From JAJPJX01 sp964568355 (GTDB lineage: Bacteria; Acidobacteriota; Terriglobia; Bryobacterales; Bryobacteraceae): a stretch of DNA of 13,383 bases. The notes under the pieces are model-generated. The model was not told the DNA's origin, did not search any database, and saw only the letters and a program-made list of their open reading frames with translations. The first letter of the stretch is position 1. Every line of letters starts with the position of its first letter. Position numbers and translations under genes: made by a program. Location of the stretch: contig CAZMRK010000452.1 of the NCBI GenBank assembly GCA_964568355.1, forward strand, positions 1 through 13,383. Reading direction: 5' to 3'. Shown piece after piece: positions 1-7,765 of the stretch.

Positions 1-1257
1 ATCCGTACCGGCGGCGGACTCTTCTCGAGCGTGCAGCACATGAACAACTACACCATTCTGAACCTGATGCCGCCGCTCTCCGGAAGCGATACCTACAACG
101 CGGTCACGGATCCCGCGCAAACCTATCCGGTTACCGCCAACGGCGTCACGGTGAACGTGCCCACGCGCATATTCCGTTCGGGTCTTCCCATCCTGACGCT
201 CGACAACCCCTTTGCGGGGTCGGCCCGCGCCAAACGCTCGAACCTGTCGATGATCGCGCCGGATCACAAACAGATGACCGACTGGCAGTGGAGCTTCGAC
301 GTGCAGCGCGAACTGCCCTGGCAGACCGTGTTGACGGTGGGCTACGTGGGCAGCAAGTCCACCCACCTGGCGAACAGCTTCTCCAACTACAACTCGCCTG
401 ATCCCTCGTCGGACACGAACATCGACGCCCGCCGCCCCATTCAGCAGTATTACGACTCGGGAGTGGTTGGGAACCTGGGGGCTGTTCGCTTCCTGGACAG
501 CTACGCCAACGGCACCTATCAGGGGTTGCAAGTGACAGCGGAGAAGCGCTTCTCCGGCGGGCTCTCTTACGGATTCGCTTACACGTACAGCAAGTCGTTG
601 GGTGAAGGCGAAGCCGGAGGCAACGAGGGCATCATTCTCCAGGATCCGCGCAATCGCGCTGCTTCCAAGGGCCCCTACTCGTATGATATGCGGCAGAACT
701 TCGTCTTCCACTATGTGTGGGAAGTTCCCTTTTTCGAGAAGATGCGGGGCGTGCCCGGAGTACTACTGGCGGGATGGCAGGTCAACGGCATCCTGAGCCT
801 GCGCACCGGTTTTCCGATGAACATCACCCAAGGTGGCGACCTCAATACCGGCGGCACCGTGTTTCCCGACCGCATCGCCGACGGCCGTCTCTCCGGCGAT
901 GAGCAGAGCCGCCAGCTCTGGTTCGACCCGACGGCTTTTCAGCGCGTCTCCTGCAATATCTCCAGCCGGCCCGACCTCTGCCGTTACGGCAGCGCCGGGA
1001 AGGGCATCATCACGACCCCGGGACAGCGCAATCTGGACCTGTCGCTGTTCAAGAATTTTACCTTGCGCGAACAGATCCGCCTCCAGTTCCGCTCCGAGTT
1101 TTTCAATGCGACCAACACACCCTATTTCGGAGCGCCCAACGGGATCAGCTTTGTGGGGAACAACACCATCGTGCCGAACGGAGCACGTATGGGCGAGGTT
1201 CGCAGCCTGCGATCGCCCATGCGCATCATCCAATTCGGCATGAAACTGTTTTTCTAG
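1..1257 (+). CDS. Oar-like TonB-dependent receptor, C-terminal part (5' end outside window)
   Basis: This is the last ~418 residues of an outer-membrane beta-barrel receptor; the reading frame is open from base 1, so the gene starts upstream of the window. The visible part begins with an IRTGGG motif matching IRSGGG in the complete receptor downstream. It then shows barrel-strand patterns typical of acidobacterial Oar-like proteins: a W-S-F-D-V-Q-R-E-L strand, G-Y-V-G-S-K, an LQVTAEKRFSGG strand, a GWQVNGILSLRTGFP segment and a late EFFNATNTPYFG motif. The protein ends in Phe-Phe, the usual aromatic C-terminal signal for BAM-mediated barrel insertion. The signal peptide, carboxypeptidase-regulatory domain and plug cannot be seen. 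The likely role is TonB-dependent passage or binding of a large ligand in the outer membrane; the ligand is unknown. It is a paralogue of the next gene, same strand, 119 nt away. Confidence 0.9.
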   Translation: MRTGGGLFSSVQHMNNYTILNLMPPLSGSDTYNAVTDPAQTYPVTANGVTVNVPTRIFRSGLPILTLDNPFAGSARAKRSNLSMIAPDHKQMTDWQWSFDVQRELPWQTVLTVGYVGSKSTHLANSFSNYNSPDPSSDTNIDARRPIQQYYDSGVVGNLGAVRFLDSYANGTYQGLQVTAEKRFSGGLSYGFAYTYSKSLGEGEAGGNEGIILQDPRNRAASKGPYSYDMRQNFVFHYVWEVPFFEKMRGVPGVLLAGWQVNGILSLRTGFPMNITQGGDLNTGGTVFPDRIADGRLSGDEQSRQLWFDPTAFQRVSCNISSRPDLCRYGSAGKGIITTPGQRNLDLSLFKNFTLREQIRLQFRSEFFNATNTPYFGAPNGISFVGNNTIVPNGARMGEVRSLRSPMRIIQFGMKLFF

Positions 1258-1264
1258 CGACAAA

Positions 1265-1293
1265 GGCGTGCCCCGCGATGGGTGGGGCACGCC
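1265..1293 (+). terminator. Perfect 10-bp hairpin between the two receptor genes, possible terminator
   Basis: GGCGTGCCCC at 1265-1274 pairs perfectly with GGGGCACGCC at 1284-1293 around a 9-nt loop, starting 7 nt after the stop codon of the upstream receptor. The stem is very GC-rich, but no run of T follows (ATCCCTCCTC), so it is not a classic intrinsic terminator. It could be a T-less terminator, an mRNA 3'-end stabiliser, or a dispersed palindromic repeat. Position and perfect pairing are seen; the function is inferred. Confidence 0.5.
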
Positions 1294-1322
1294 ATCCCTC
1301 CTCACCGCAGGTTATCTCTCGG

Positions 1323-1350
1323 TTGCTTTTCCAATCTCCCGTGATATAGA
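1323..1350 (+). promoter_or_regulatory. Candidate sigma70-type promoter for the second receptor
   Basis: TTGCTT at 1323-1328 and TATAGA at 1345-1350 are separated by 16 nt, with the -10-like box about 26 nt before the start codon. Both boxes are imperfect and acidobacterial promoter consensus is poorly known, so this is only a plausible candidate. If right, the second receptor is transcribed on its own after the hairpin. Confidence 0.25.
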
Positions 1351-1364
1351 ATGCCCCCCACCTT

Positions 1365-1370
1365 GGGAGG
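1365..1370 (+). promoter_or_regulatory. Shine-Dalgarno site of the second receptor
   Basis: GGGAGG lies 6 nt before the ATG at 1377. It fixes this start, which also gives a well-formed signal peptide. Confidence 0.75.
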
Positions 1371-1376
1371 TAACCC

Positions 1377-4300
1377 ATGAAGCGGTTCACCCTGTTTGTG
1401 CAAGGTTTGCTTCTGCCGGCTACGCTGCTGGCGCAATATGGGACGGGGATTATCCTGGGAACGGTGACCGATCCGAGCAACGCGGTGATCGCCGGCGTGA
1501 AGGTCACGGCAACCAACAAGGAGACGGCCGAGACGCGGATCTTCACCACCGATTCGTCCGGGAACTATCAATTCAACGCATTGCCCGCCGGCGATTACAC
1601 CCTCAGCGCCACCGCCAACTCATTCAAAACGGCCACGGTCCCGAGCGTCACGCTGCGCGTCAATACACAGACGCGCGTAGACATCACGATGCAATTGGGT
1701 TCCATCTCGGACACGGTGCAGGTGGCCGCCAGCGCACCGCTGCTGCAGACCAATACCGCCGCTTTGGGTACCGCCATCGACAACCGCACGGTGCTGGAAC
1801 TGCCGCTGAACGCCCGTAACTTTTTCGACCTGGTGGCTCTCAGCCCGGGTGCCATCAAGACCGCCGGCGGCAGCAGCGTCATGGACCAGCGCTCGATCGA
1901 GATTGGCGGAGTGCGCAATAGCTCGACGAATGCCATGCTCGACGGCGTCGATTTCACGGTGGTCAACGTGAACAACCCCGCCATCGCGCTTTCGCTCGAT
2001 GCGCTGGACGAGTTCAAGGTGCAGGTTAATTTCATGGATGCCTCCTACGGCCATGGCGCCGCCGGCATCGACATGGTGACCAAGCGCGGCACCAACCAGT
2101 TCCACGGCGTCGCCTACGATTTTGTGCGCAACCGCGCGTTTCAGGCCGGCCAGTTTTTCCGGCCGCCGAATGGGGCTCCGCGCTTCACTTACAATCAGTT
2201 CGGCGGCAATTTCGGCGGTCCGATCCGGAAAGACCGCCTGTTCTTCTTTGGAAATTACGAAGGGCGCCGGCGCCGTACCGGGAGCATTCTGCAAGGGCTG
2301 GTGCCCACTTCCAGTATGCTTGCGGGCGATTTTTCCGGCACGGGGAAAACCATCCGCGATCCGCTCAACGGCAACCAGCCATTCGCCGGGAATGCAATTC
2401 CGAAAAACCGGTTCGATCCCATCGCACAGCAGCTCCTGCAATATTTTCCGCTGCCCAACTTCACCGGCCAGCGGCCCGGCATCAACTACATCGTGACGCC
2501 CAGCGATGCCGAGCGCCGCGATCAGTTCACCATCCGCACCGATTATCGCGTCTCCGACAAGGGCACGCTGTTCGGGCGCTACTCCTTCGCCGACGACTCG
2601 CTGGGCAACGCGGCCTACTTGAAAGGCTTAGGATTGATCCGTCCCGACCGTACGCAAAATGTTTCGGTCGGCTATACCCACCTGTTCCGTTCTACGCTGA
2701 TCAGTGAAACGCGGCTCGGCTTCACGAAGGCGTTTCTGGCCCGGCAGAGCGACGGCGACCGCTACTCAACGAACTACGCCAGTCAATTGGGATTGAAGAA
2801 TCTGGCGCCGAATCCCGGCGATTACACCCTGCCCAATATCAATCTCACCGGCTATGCGCCGGGTTTTCCGACCGGCACCGGCGGCTTCGTGGGCTATGGC
2901 CTTCGGATCGTGCAAAACAATATCTATTACCGCGCGGCCGAGACGATCACCAAGGTGTACAACCGCCACAACGTCAAGATGGGCGGAGACGTCAGCCGGC
3001 TCATGGTGGGGTATGACCAGGGTTCCAATCAGAACGGCATCTTCAGTTTCGGGGGCACTTTCAGCGGAGACTCTTTCGCAGACTACCTCCTGGGCCTGCC
3101 GCTTTCCGCCGTCGGCGGCCTGGGCAGCCTGGGCAACTTCGGCGGAGTTGCCAAATACGCCATCGCGACCCAATTTCAAGGATTCGTCCAGGACGATTGG
3201 AAGATCAGCGACCGCCTGACCTTAAACCTGGGACTGCGCTATGAAGCCTTCCAGCCCTGGCGCGGGCGCCTGGCCAACTTCGATCTCGCGACCGGCCGCC
3301 AGCTTCTGGCCGGCAGTTCCACGTACTTCGTGCCGGGCCAGGGCCTGGTGCAAGGTTCCGGTTCTCCCCTATTGCCGGAGCGGCCGATTCGCGGCGACTA
3401 CAACAACTTTGCGCCGCGCCTGGGCATCGCCTACCGGCTCGGAGAGAAGACCACCATTCGCTCCGGCGGCGGCATTTTTTACGCCTTGAACACCGGCGGC
3501 ACCGAGATCAACGGGATGCTCAGCACCGCCCCGTTTTTCATTAACGCCAACCTGGTATCCAGTTCCACCACGCCGCAATTGTTTCTTTCCAACCTGTTCC
3601 CTGCCCCGGATCAGACCAGCACGTCGGTCAGCAACGCGGTCGATCTCCGCAAGCGGACCGGCTACGTCTACTCCTACAACTTCACCATCCAGCGCGAGCT
3701 GAGTTCCGGGATGCTACTGGAAGCCGGCTACATCGGCAATACAGCTCAGAAGCAGATCGGCACACTGTACGTCAATCAGCCGGTGCTGCCGCCGGACCCG
3801 CTCAATCCGTCCGCCTTTTCGGCGCGCCAGCTCTATCCGAAGCTGATCCCGGGCTTCGGCCTCACGTCCAACTACAACTGGTCGAATTACAACGCGGGCT
3901 ACATCAAGCTGGAGCAGCGGGTGAAAGCGGGGATCTCCTACATTCTATCGTACACGCACTCCCGCCTTCTCGATAGCGGCGGGGCGGGCCAGAATATGCT
4001 CGACCGCCGTCCGGAGCGGGCGCTGTTCGACACCGACGTACCCAACAATTTCATCGCCAGCTATGTATGGGATCTTCCCTTCGGCAAAGGCCGCAAGTAC
4101 GGCATTGCCAATCCTCTCCTGGACGGTTTCCTGGGGGGCTGGGAGTTGAGCGGCATCACCAATTTCCGCTCCGGCATGCCTTTGAATATCACCACGGCCA
4201 ACGATATCGCCAGGGTGGGCACCGGCGGCCAGCGTCCGAACGCCACCGGCGTTCCGGAACGCCGGCTTGATCCGCGCACCAATGGGCTGGTGGGCTTTGA

Positions 4301-4589
4301 CCGCGCAGCGTTCGGCACGCCGGCCACGGGCACGTTCGGCAACCTGGGCCGCAATACACAGCGCGGTTTCGGCATTAATCAATGGGACGTCGGCGTCAGC
4401 AAAAATTTTGCCATCCGCGCTTTGGGCGAAGCCTCTCGTTTGCAGATCCGGGCCGAGTTCTTCAATTTCTTTAACCATACGCAGTTCTCCGGCATCGGTA
4501 CGGCGCAGAACGTCCCCGCTACTTTCGGAATCGTCAATAGCACGCTCGATCCGCGCATCCTTCAATTGGCGGCCAAGCTCTACTGGTAA
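1377..4589 (+). CDS. Oar-like TonB-dependent receptor with N-terminal carboxypeptidase-regulatory domain
   Basis: A complete 1070-residue outer-membrane receptor. Residues 1-19 form a Sec signal peptide (MKR, then a Leu-rich core ending LLA before Gln20). Residues ~22-107 are a carboxypeptidase-regulatory-like (Ig/transthyretin-fold) domain, with G-T-V-T-D-P near the start and SGNYQFNALPAGDYTL in the middle. A TonB-box-like DTVQV sits at 112-116. Residues ~125-240 are the plug, including LPLNARNFFDL, IGGVR and MLDGVDFT. The remainder is a long beta-barrel with many alternating strands and a late EFFNFFNHTQFSG motif, ending in Leu-Tyr-Trp with a terminal aromatic residue. This order is typical of the Oar/SusC-like receptors that are greatly expanded in Acidobacteria. 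The start is supported by GGGAGG 6 nt upstream. The ligand is unknown, and no SusD partner is present in the window. The truncated gene upstream is a paralogue, suggesting tandem duplication. The family call is secure; the ligand is not. Confidence 0.93.
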   Translation: MKRFTLFVQGLLLPATLLAQYGTGIILGTVTDPSNAVIAGVKVTATNKETAETRIFTTDSSGNYQFNALPAGDYTLSATANSFKTATVPSVTLRVNTQTRVDITMQLGSISDTVQVAASAPLLQTNTAALGTAIDNRTVLELPLNARNFFDLVALSPGAIKTAGGSSVMDQRSIEIGGVRNSSTNAMLDGVDFTVVNVNNPAIALSLDALDEFKVQVNFMDASYGHGAAGIDMVTKRGTNQFHGVAYDFVRNRAFQAGQFFRPPNGAPRFTYNQFGGNFGGPIRKDRLFFFGNYEGRRRRTGSILQGLVPTSSMLAGDFSGTGKTIRDPLNGNQPFAGNAIPKNRFDPIAQQLLQYFPLPNFTGQRPGINYIVTPSDAERRDQFTIRTDYRVSDKGTLFGRYSFADDSLGNAAYLKGLGLIRPDRTQNVSVGYTHLFRSTLISETRLGFTKAFLARQSDGDRYSTNYASQLGLKNLAPNPGDYTLPNINLTGYAPGFPTGTGGFVGYGLRIVQNNIYYRAAETITKVYNRHNVKMGGDVSRLMVGYDQGSNQNGIFSFGGTFSGDSFADYLLGLPLSAVGGLGSLGNFGGVAKYAIATQFQGFVQDDWKISDRLTLNLGLRYEAFQPWRGRLANFDLATGRQLLAGSSTYFVPGQGLVQGSGSPLLPERPIRGDYNNFAPRLGIAYRLGEKTTIRSGGGIFYALNTGGTEINGMLSTAPFFINANLVSSSTTPQLFLSNLFPAPDQTSTSVSNAVDLRKRTGYVYSYNFTIQRELSSGMLLEAGYIGNTAQKQIGTLYVNQPVLPPDPLNPSAFSARQLYPKLIPGFGLTSNYNWSNYNAGYIKLEQRVKAGISYILSYTHSRLLDSGGAGQNMLDRRPERALFDTDVPNNFIASYVWDLPFGKGRKYGIANPLLDGFLGGWELSGITNFRSGMPLNITTANDIARVGTGGQRPNATGVPERRLDPRTNGLVGFDRAAFGTPATGTFGNLGRNTQRGFGINQWDVGVSKNFAIRALGEASRLQIRAEFFNFFNHTQFSGIGTAQNVPATFGIVNSTLDPRILQLAAKLYW

Positions 4590-4640
4590 CGGTCCCGCCA
4601 GACGGCATCGTATGCGCTCCAACGGAAGAGCCTCAGCTTG

Positions 4641-4646
4641 TACAAT
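4641..4646 (+). promoter_or_regulatory. Candidate -10 element upstream of the hybrid histidine kinase
   Basis: TACAAT (5 of 6 matches to TATAAT) lies in a conspicuously AT-rich stretch (about 4636-4672) within otherwise GC-rich DNA, 41 nt before the kinase start. No convincing -35 box is seen at the right distance. A second, weaker TATAGA lies at 4653-4658. The AT-richness supports a promoter for the kinase independent of the receptor gene; the exact boxes are uncertain. Confidence 0.25.
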
Positions 4647-4687
4647 AGGTCTTATAGATCTTAATTTGAAAAGACCCTGAAGTCGAC

Positions 4688-6517
4688 ATGTCCGAATCCG
4701 AATCTTCACTTGCCTCTGCGCCAGGCTCCGCAATTTCCGGCAACCGGCAAGTACGGCTTCAGGCACTCACGGAGATGGTCCGCCGGTCCTACGCCGGCCC
4801 GATCGGCTCCCTGCTGGGCATTATCTTCCTGGTAACAGCCACTCCGCTCTACCGCGATCATCCCCGCGCCACGGTGCTCTACGCCGGGATCCAACTGCTC
4901 CGCCTGGCTGTCCGCGTCGTGCTAACTTGCGTGTGGCGGTCCAATTATGGGACCGCGCCGACCTTTTCCCTCCGGCTGATCTCCCTGTCGGCGTTCACGC
5001 TTTCGGTGCCCACCGGTCTTTTCACCGCGTTTGTGCTTCTGCAATACGGATACGAAAGCTGGACCACCTTTCTCGTGTGCGTGTTTGCCATGGCCTGCGC
5101 GACTTCATCCACGACCACCATCGCTCCGCACCTGCGCCTGGCCCTCCTGTTCGAGGGGACGCTGCTGCTTCCCATCATAGGTGTCAACCTCTGGGTGGGA
5201 GGAATGCAGGCATACGCGGTAGCCGCAGCTATCGGACTGTTCAATGTCTATATCGCTATCGAGATTATTCACTTGAATGCGGATTATTGGAATGCAGTGG
5301 CGGCCGACCTTGCCCTCAAGGCTCGCGCCGAGGAATTGCAGTCCGCGCGGATGGCCGCGGAGGCGGCGAGCCGCGCCAAAAGCGATTTCCTGGCCAATAT
5401 GAGCCACGAGATCCGCACTCCGATGAATGGCGTGCTGGGAATGCTCGAACTCGTGCTGCGGACCGATCTTCCGGAAAGGCAGCGCGAATACATCTCCGAC
5501 GCTCGCGATTCAGCCCGCTCCCTGCTCCGGCTCCTCAATGATCTGCTCGACTACTCCAAGACGGAGGCCGGACGGCTCGAACTCGAAGAAACCGATTTCG
5601 CCCTAGGTGACCTGATCGCGGACGTTCTGAGCCCCTTCTCGGCCGCCGCGTCGGCGAAGCACATCGAGCTGAGCTCGGCGATGACAGAGACGGTTCCGGA
5701 ATTTCTGAGAGCCGATCCCACCCGGTTGCGCCAGGTGCTCACCAACCTGGTTTCCAATGCACTCAAGTTTACCGGTTCGGGCTCCGTCCGTGTGTCGGTT
5801 TCCCGCGAGGCGAATCATGGGGAAAATATCTTCCTTCACTTCACGGTCGCCGATACCGGTATCGGAATTCTGCCGGATAAGCAGTCCAGCATTTTTGAAG
5901 CGTTCTCCCAGGGAGACACCTCCATTACGCGGCGTTTCGGCGGCACCGGATTGGGACTGACGATCTGCCGCCAACTGGTTACCTTGATGGGCGGAAGGAT
6001 CTGGGTGGAAAGCCAGGTGGGCCAGGGCAGCAGGTTTCACTTCACGGTCTACGGCAAGCCCGCATTACGGAAGGTTGCCCTTGCCAGGCCGGCCGCGCGG
6101 CCGCTGTGTGAGCCCGCAAATGGGCGCGTTTTGCGAATTCTGGTTGCCGATGACAACATCATCAACCAGAAAGTCTGCACGCATCTTCTCAAGATGGTGG
6201 GCCATGAATGCGAAGTCGCCGGGACTGGACGGGAGGCGCTTGTCAAATGCCGCGACATGCGCTTTGATCTGGTTCTGATGGATGTTCACATGCCCGAAAT
6301 GGATGGGCTGGAGGCGACGAGGCGCATTCGAGCGCTGGAGGCTTCGGTGGACCGGCATACGCCCGTTGTTGGCGTTACCGCCAGCGCGGAACCGGCCGAC
6401 CTGGAAAGATGTCTTCTGGCTGGAATGGATGCCTGGCTCACCAAGCCAATTACGCTGAATAGCATCGAAGGCGTATTGGCCCGCGTGATGAACGGCGAAC
6501 CCCTCGCCCCAGCATAA
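4688..6517 (+). CDS. Membrane-bound hybrid sensor histidine kinase with C-terminal receiver domain
   Basis: A 609-residue hybrid kinase. Residues ~40-195 hold about six hydrophobic helices (roughly 40-54, 62-82, 95-118, 125-143, 149-170, 172-195) with short loops and no sizeable periplasmic domain. Residues ~200-230 are an Ala/Glu-rich linker that probably forms a coiled coil. The HisKA domain has the phospho-acceptor His240 in MSHEIRTPMNG. The ATPase domain shows the N box (Asn353/Asn357), the G1 box DTGIGI (389-394), an F box around 403-406 and the G2 box GGTGLGL (418-424). The receiver (~483-600) has acidic Asp488/Asp489, phospho-acceptor Asp532 in LMDVHMPEMDG, Thr564 and Lys586. All catalytic residues are present, so autophosphorylation at His240 and transfer to Asp532 is expected. 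There is no HPt domain or DNA-binding output here, so partners lie elsewhere. The signal is unknown; an intramembrane sensor is inferred. The start has only a weak Shine-Dalgarno. It is convergent with the next gene, 15 nt away. Confidence 0.93.
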   Translation: MSESESSLASAPGSAISGNRQVRLQALTEMVRRSYAGPIGSLLGIIFLVTATPLYRDHPRATVLYAGIQLLRLAVRVVLTCVWRSNYGTAPTFSLRLISLSAFTLSVPTGLFTAFVLLQYGYESWTTFLVCVFAMACATSSTTTIAPHLRLALLFEGTLLLPIIGVNLWVGGMQAYAVAAAIGLFNVYIAIEIIHLNADYWNAVAADLALKARAEELQSARMAAEAASRAKSDFLANMSHEIRTPMNGVLGMLELVLRTDLPERQREYISDARDSARSLLRLLNDLLDYSKTEAGRLELEETDFALGDLIADVLSPFSAAASAKHIELSSAMTETVPEFLRADPTRLRQVLTNLVSNALKFTGSGSVRVSVSREANHGENIFLHFTVADTGIGILPDKQSSIFEAFSQGDTSITRRFGGTGLGLTICRQLVTLMGGRIWVESQVGQGSRFHFTVYGKPALRKVALARPAARPLCEPANGRVLRILVADDNIINQKVCTHLLKMVGHECEVAGTGREALVKCRDMRFDLVLMDVHMPEMDGLEATRRIRALEASVDRHTPVVGVTASAEPADLERCLLAGMDAWLTKPITLNSIEGVLARVMNGEPLAPA

Positions 6518-6532
6518 GGTGAAATACCGCCC

Positions 6533-7765
6533 TTAGGCCACCAGCAGGGCCGCCAGGCGGCGGGCGATCCGGTCCGCATCTCCCGGCCGCAGGGCCTCGG
6601 GCAGAAACACGATCGTTCCGGCCGCAGCCAGTTTCTCGAAGACACAAATGGGCGGATCCCCCTCCTGGAGGGCATTCATCAGGTCGCGCGCATTCTTGCC
6701 GGTCACCGCCGCATCAATCGTCACCACCGCCTGCGGCGCCTTGCCGCGCGGCTGCGAATCCCGAACCTGCGCATCAACGCCCGGGATACCGCGCACGCCG
6801 GCGACAATTCGCTCCACATCCGCGCGCCACGCGCGGCGTTCCGCGTCGAAATCGCGCCGCGCATACAACTGGAGGGCCGTGAGCAAGCCGACCACCTCTT
6901 CCTTGCCCACCTTGAAGCCTCGCCCGATGCCATGGTGCGGCGGCCCGGCCAGCACGCCTTCCCGAATGAGCCGCCGATACGGCCAGGTCTCCGGAAACAC
7001 GTCCATATCCTGATGCTGCAAGGCCGCCGACAGAATCAGGTTGCGCCGGCCGCACAGGATTCCGGATGCCTGGGGGCCGCGGATATGTTTTCCTCCGCTG
7101 AAGGCTACCAGGTCGGCGCCCTGCGACAGGAACAGGTTCAGATTCTCCGTAGGCGGCAGTTCCGCGGCGGCATCCACGATCACCGGCAGGCCGTGCCGGT
7201 GGGCAATCTCCGCGAACTCGTCGAGCCGCAGCGCGCCCTCCGCCACGCCTGCCTGGTAGAAAAACGCGCAGGTCCGCTCCGTGATCGCCGCTTCCACCTC
7301 ATAAGCAAACGTGTGGTAATAGTAGCCTGCCTCCACAAAATGGGCTCCGGCCGCACGCAAGGCGTGGTCGTAATCGTTGCGATGCGTGCGCTGGACAACG
7401 AACTCATTCGGCATCCGGGAAGTATCCGGCAGCCGGTTCATGCGGTTCACGTCCATGCCGGCCAGGCATGCCGCAGCCGCCAGCGTCAATGCGGCCGAGG
7501 CTCCGCTGGTCACAATTCCCGACTCTGCGCCGGTCACTTCGGCGATGATCCGCCCGGCCGCTTCCTGCAAATCTTCCATACGGATGCAGCAATCGCTGGC
7601 CGCTCGCATGGCATCCATGACCTCGGGCGGCAAGGGAGCTCCGCCGACCTTGGTGCTGAAGCTGCGGGCGTTGATCACGCGCCGCACGCCCAGCCGCTCA
7701 TAGATATGCGTCTCAGGCATGCTCACGGATCGCCCGCTCCTCCCAGATTTTCCCGGCTGGCTCAC
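6533..7765 (-). CDS. SelA-fold PLP-dependent enzyme (selenocysteine synthase/D-glucosaminate-6-P ammonia-lyase-like)
   Basis: A 410-residue fold-type I PLP enzyme of the SelA-like group. The sequence shows YERLGVRRVINA at 22-33 (typical family N-terminus), a phosphate-binding-type SGASAALTLA at 87-96, VIVDAAAELPP with the likely PLP-pyridine Asp198, and AFSGGKHIRGPQASG, where Lys226 is the predicted Schiff-base lysine. It lacks the extra N-terminal domain of true bacterial SelA, and no selB, selC or selD is nearby. A metabolic lyase or aminotransferase-type role is therefore likelier than selenocysteine synthesis. Relatives include D-glucosaminate-6-phosphate ammonia-lyase (DgaE), but the substrate here is unproven. 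The start is ambiguous: GTG 7765 has GGAGGT 8 nt upstream but overlaps the preceding gene by 53 nt. GTG 7726 and ATG 7720 are in frame, lie closer to the family N-terminus and overlap by only 14 or 8 nt. It is almost certainly co-transcribed and translationally coupled with the hydrolase gene upstream. Confidence 0.87.
   Translation of the reverse strand: MSQPGKSGRSGRSVSMPETHIYERLGVRRVINARSFSTKVGGAPLPPEVMDAMRAASDCCIRMEDLQEAAGRIIAEVTGAESGIVTSGASAALTLAAAACLAGMDVNRMNRLPDTSRMPNEFVVQRTHRNDYDHALRAAGAHFVEAGYYYHTFAYEVEAAITERTCAFFYQAGVAEGALRLDEFAEIAHRHGLPVIVDAAAELPPTENLNLFLSQGADLVAFSGGKHIRGPQASGILCGRRNLILSAALQHQDMDVFPETWPYRRLIREGVLAGPPHHGIGRGFKVGKEEVVGLLTALQLYARRDFDAERRAWRADVERIVAGVRGIPGVDAQVRDSQPRGKAPQAVVTIDAAVTGKNARDLMNALQEGDPPICVFEKLAAAGTIVFLPEALRPGDADRIARRLAALLVA

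Noticed and set aside
1620..2441. A 273-codon minus-strand open frame within the second receptor
   Set aside because: It lies opposite the plug and regulatory domains of the receptor and lacks family motifs, so it is treated as a shadow.
6550..6570. GCCGCC-A-GGCGGC inverted repeat near the convergent ends of the kinase and SelA-like genes, as a possible bidirectional terminator
   Set aside because: It lies inside the coding end of the SelA-like gene (Ala/Arg-rich codons), the loop is a single nucleotide and there is no T-run on either strand.
6533..7765. Annotation of the PLP enzyme as true selenocysteine synthase (selA)
   Set aside because: It lacks the SelA N-terminal domain and no selB, selC or selD is nearby. 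Coupling to a metabolic hydrolase fits a catabolic lyase better.
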